This document shows, piece by piece, positions 6,444 through 8,557 of a stretch of DNA of 8,557 bases (the stretch's first letter is position 1; each line of letters opens with the position of its first letter). The stretch is taken from positions 1-8,557 of the forward strand of contig SKGG01000010.1 of NCBI GenBank assembly GCA_007117565.1, given 5' to 3'. Position numbers and translations under genes: made by a program. The notes under the pieces are model-generated. The model was not told where the DNA came from. It made no database searches and saw only the letters and a list, made by a program, of their open reading frames with translations. This DNA comes from Candidatus Izemoplasma sp. (GTDB taxonomy: Bacteria; Bacillota_I; Bacilli_A; Izemoplasmatales; Izemoplasmataceae).

Positions 6444-6731
6444 TCATTCCTTATTGTCGTTAATAAATTTTCTTAACGTTTTATCTTTTAAGTCCTGTTT
6501 GCTCGCAAACAAGAGGATTTTTTCTTTTAACTTCTCGACTTGACCATCAAAAGCATAAATGACGCCACTGAGGAAAAGAATAAACTGGTTACTGGCAACG
6601 ACGTCCTGCTCTTCAAAATTGAGCACTAATGGAACTCCTTTTAACAATGTGTCCGCCAGAACATAAACATCATGGTCTTTCGTCACTTTAATAAATTCTG
6701 TACGTTCTAACGCGTTCTTCTTTCGTCCCAT
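6444..6731 (-). CDS. sepF: SepF-like cell division protein, short form
   Basis: Homologue of SepF, which polymerises into rings, binds the FtsZ C-terminal peptide and helps anchor the Z ring to the membrane. The product is only 95 residues, against about 150 in B. subtilis. The core domain is present: VYVLADTLLKGVPLVLNFEE (22-41) aligns with the first helix and strand, and FLSGVIYAFDGQVEKL (53-68) matches the conserved FLSGTVYAIGGDIQ region of B. subtilis, with D62-G63 replacing the usual G-G. The amphipathic membrane-binding N-terminal helix and acidic linker of B. subtilis SepF are not seen; the N-terminus MGRKKNALERTEF is polar and basic. The ATG at 6731 has GGAG 7 nt upstream, whereas an in-frame TTG at 6737 is too close to that site. 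It lies 2 nt after yggS and 4 nt before yggT. Confidence 0.9.
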   Translation of the reverse strand: MGRKKNALERTEFIKVTKDHDVYVLADTLLKGVPLVLNFEEQDVVASNQFILFLSGVIYAFDGQVEKLKEKILLFASKQDLKDKTLRKFINDNKE

Positions 6732-6733
6732 AC

Positions 6734-7378
6734 TCAATCTCCGTTCGCTTGTTTTAATAAGATGCGTCCTAGGCGAATGTGGGTCGCCCCTTCTTCAATA
6801 GCAATAGGATAATCGTTGCTCATCCCCATAGAGAGGTATTTCAAGGTTGGTAGATGCGGCTGATGCTGTGTCAAAGCTTCGTTAAGTTGTCGGAACTGTT
6901 GACGGATGCGACCTTCATCTTGGGTCTCTTCAGCCATGCCCATCAAGCCAATGGGTTCAACCATAGGGTACGCTTTTAACGCCTCTAAAAAAGCAGGAAG
7001 TTCTTCGATGGAGACGCCGTGTTTTTGATCTTCTTGAGAAATGTTGACTTGAATAAAGCAAGGGAGTGGGGTTTCTCGTCGTTTATTGATTTCTTCCGCC
7101 AGTTTAAGCCGATCAAGAGAATGCAACACGTCAATTTCGTCAATCACTTGTTTTACCTTTTTGGTTTGTAAGGTACCAATAAAATGCCAACGAACATCGC
7201 CATCTTTGACTTGGGCTTTCTTTTTAAGTAAGGCGTCCACACGGTTTTCACCTAAATCAATAAGTCCTAAAGACACCGCGTGTGGAATCGCTTCAGCTGG
7301 CAAGTATTTAACAGCCATCACGATGGTCACATCGGGATGGCTGTTTAAAAGTGCTTTAAGACGACCTTCGTGAATCAT
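6734..7378 (-). CDS. ylmE: YggS/YlmE family pyridoxal phosphate homeostasis protein
   Basis: Cytosolic PLP-binding protein with an alanine-racemase-like barrel; it is involved in vitamin B6 and amino/keto acid homeostasis, with no defined catalytic reaction. Family signatures are the PLP lysine K24 in VMAVKYLP (20-27), LGENRVD (42-48), [13 protein letters not shown] (64-76), HSLDR (86-90), FIQVNIS (108-114), KHG (119-121), SMGMSNDY (183-190) and [14 protein letters not shown] (195-208). At 214 residues it is about 15 shorter than B. subtilis YlmE, all at the N-terminus. The ATG at 7378 overlaps the ftsZ stop as ATGA, a typical coupled start. A GTG at 7399 would add seven residues but has no ribosome binding site. 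Position between ftsZ and sepF matches the conserved ylm cluster, although the preceding ylmD is absent here. Confidence 0.94.
   Translation of the reverse strand: MIHEGRLKALLNSHPDVTIVMAVKYLPAEAIPHAVSLGLIDLGENRVDALLKKKAQVKDGDVRWHFIGTLQTKKVKQVIDEIDVLHSLDRLKLAEEINKRRETPLPCFIQVNISQEDQKHGVSIEELPAFLEALKAYPMVEPIGLMGMAEETQDEGRIRQQFRQLNEALTQHQPHLPTLKYLSMGMSNDYPIAIEEGATHIRLGRILLKQANGD
6739..6742 (-). promoter_or_regulatory. Ribosome binding site that sets the sepF start
   Basis: GGAG sits 7 nt before the ATG at 6731 but only 1 nt before the in-frame TTG at 6737. This decides for the ATG and hence for the 95-residue form of SepF. The site lies within the last codons of yggS. Confidence 0.8.
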
Positions 7379-8520
7379 TTGAATCGCGACTTTAACCACG
7401 AAGGAATTTTAGTGTTGCTGATTTCTTCTTCCTGTGGTGGTTTTTCTGGTTTCTTTTTCTCTTTGCTTCGGCCTTTTCTGGTTTCTTTTGAGGGCGCCGC
7501 TGGCTTAGTTTCCTCAGGATCAAACTCAAACGCGGTGGTGCCAATATTGGTGATGTCTAGTTTTCGGTTTTCATCAAAACCTGTCGCAATGACCGTGACG
7601 ATGACTTCGTCTTCGACGTCTTGATTGATGGTGGTCCCATAGATCACATTGATTTCGGTACTTGAAGCCGCTTGAATGGCTTCGATGGCTTCGGTGACTT
7701 CCCACAAGGCAATGTCGGTGCCACTGGTCACATTGACAATGGCATCGGTTGCACCATCGATGTTAGCATCAAGTAACGGCGAATGAATCGCCTTATTCGC
7801 CGCTTCAAGCGCACGGTTTTCACCACTGGCAATGCCGATGCCCATGAGCGCGGTACCCTTATCTTTCATGACGGTTTTAACATCCGCGAAGTCAACATTA
7901 ATGAGTCCTGGAACGGTAATGATTTCAGCAATCCCTTGAACCCCTTGTCGTAAAACATTGTCTGCCTCACGAAAAGCTTCCAACATCGAGGTTGAACGAT
8001 CAACCACGTGCAATAAACGATCGTTTGGAACGATAATCATAGTATCCACATAAGGTTTGAGTGCGTCTAGGCCTTCAAGGGCTGTGGCTACACGGCGACG
8101 TCCTTCCCAATTGAAAGGTTTGGTCACGATGCCAATTGTTAACGCGCCCACTTCACGGGAGATTTTCGCAATCACAGGGGCAGCCCCTGTGCCTGTGCCA
8201 CCGCCCATGCCCGCCGTGATAAAGACCATGTCTGTTTCGGAGAGCAAATCGCGTAATTCATCTTCCGATTCAATGGCCGCACGTCTTCCGATGTCCGGGT
8301 CTGCTCCGGCACCCAAACCGCGGGTTAACAATTTTCCGATTTGTAAACGGGTATCAGCTTTTGACAAACGTAAAACTTGGGCGTCTGTGTTAATCGCCAC
8401 AAATTCAACGCCTTGAACTTCATTTTCGATCATGCGGTTTACAGCGTTTCCGCCACCGCCGCCAACACCGATGACTTTAATCGAAGGTTTTTGGCTAAAC
8501 GTTTCGCTAGTTTCAAACAT
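7375..8520 (-). CDS. ftsZ: Cell division protein FtsZ
   Basis: Tubulin-like GTPase that polymerises at midcell into the division ring. The 381-residue product has the expected layout. The nucleotide-binding domain starts at [17 protein letters not shown] (14-30) and carries the tubulin signature GGGTGTG (107-113) and NxDxxD T7 loop residues D210 and D213 in INVDFADVK (207-215). The C-terminal globular domain runs to about 333 and is followed by a charged linker (about 335-370) rich in Lys, Pro and Glu. The conserved C-terminal peptide is [11 protein letters not shown] (371-381), the docking site for SepF and FtsA. The ATG at 8520 has GGAGGG at 8526-8531 with 5-nt spacing. It is the first gene of the visible cluster, and its stop overlaps the yggS start by 4 bp. 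Whether ftsA lies upstream cannot be seen. Confidence 0.98.
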   Translation of the reverse strand: MFETSETFSQKPSIKVIGVGGGGGNAVNRMIENEVQGVEFVAINTDAQVLRLSKADTRLQIGKLLTRGLGAGADPDIGRRAAIESEDELRDLLSETDMVFITAGMGGGTGTGAAPVIAKISREVGALTIGIVTKPFNWEGRRRVATALEGLDALKPYVDTMIIVPNDRLLHVVDRSTSMLEAFREADNVLRQGVQGIAEIITVPGLINVDFADVKTVMKDKGTALMGIGIASGENRALEAANKAIHSPLLDANIDGATDAIVNVTSGTDIALWEVTEAIEAIQAASSTEINVIYGTTINQDVEDEVIVTVIATGFDENRKLDITNIGTTAFEFDPEETKPAAPSKETRKGRSKEKKKPEKPPQEEEISNTKIPSWLKSRFK

Positions 8521-8546
8521 ATTTTCCCTCCGAATAGATTTATTAC

Positions 8547-8552
8547 ATTATA
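8547..8552 (-). promoter_or_regulatory. Probable -10 box of an ftsZ promoter
   Basis: A perfect TATAAT on the minus strand lies 26 nt before the ftsZ ATG. It predicts a transcription start near 8540 and a 5' leader of about 20 nt that still holds the GGAGGG ribosome binding site. The matching -35 hexamer would lie beyond the window end, so it cannot be confirmed. Confidence 0.5.
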
Positions 8553-8557
8553 ACGCA

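Noticed and set aside
7086..7624. Plus-strand open frames opposite yggS and the ftsZ 3' end
   Set aside because: Ser-, Phe- and Thr-rich shadow translations with no motif, antisense to confident genes.
8057..8416. Plus-strand open frame of 119 codons opposite ftsZ
   Set aside because: It lies wholly antisense to strongly conserved ftsZ, shows low-complexity Ser/Pro/Arg/Val-rich composition and no recognisable domain; it is a shadow of ftsZ codon use.

Overview
The window carries eleven features of a low-to-moderate GC Bacillota genome: ten genes, all on the minus strand, plus one well-formed T-box riboswitch. The family content (FtsZ with SepF, YlmE/YggS, YlmG/YggT, T-box-controlled IleS, YczE-type membrane proteins, a YmfF-type M16 protein) points to Bacilli or a relative such as the Erysipelotrichia or the free-living, Acholeplasma/Izemoplasma-like lineages. 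The standard code is used, since TGA acts as a stop codon in several genes. I cannot place it more finely than that.

Reading in the direction of transcription (from high to low coordinates), the first block is a cell-division cluster: ftsZ, yggS/ylmE, sepF, yggT/ylmG. It has a TATAAT box and a strong ribosome binding site just before ftsZ. The four genes touch or nearly touch (ATGA overlap, 2-nt gap, 4-nt gap). FtsZ forms the division ring, SepF binds its C-terminal peptide, YggS is a PLP-binding homeostasis protein, and YggT is a small membrane protein.

The second block starts at a near-consensus promoter (TTGAAA, 17 nt, TATAAT) whose -35 box contains the yggT stop codon. It is followed by a T-box leader of about 200 nt with an AUC (Ile) specifier, a UGGU acceptor-binding bulge and an intrinsic terminator. 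Next comes ileS, followed without any visible terminator by two tandem YczE-like membrane proteins, deoC, deoD, and the 5' part of a YmfF-like M16 peptidase homologue cut by the window edge. Four of these five junctions are CDS overlaps of 8 to 20 bp, so the block looks like one co-transcribed and translationally coupled unit. A weak internal promoter before deoC is possible.

Functionally, DeoD cleaves purine (deoxy)nucleosides by phosphorolysis and DeoC splits deoxyribose-5-phosphate, so they belong to one catabolic route; the connecting enzyme, DeoB, is not in the window. The YczE-like proteins have no known transport or enzymatic function. The window is mostly housekeeping DNA. The least explained points are the tandem YczE pair inside an isoleucine-responsive operon, and a SepF reduced to little more than its core domain. 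No mobile elements, CRISPR arrays, tRNA or rRNA genes were seen, and no gene-free stretch exceeds 300 bases.
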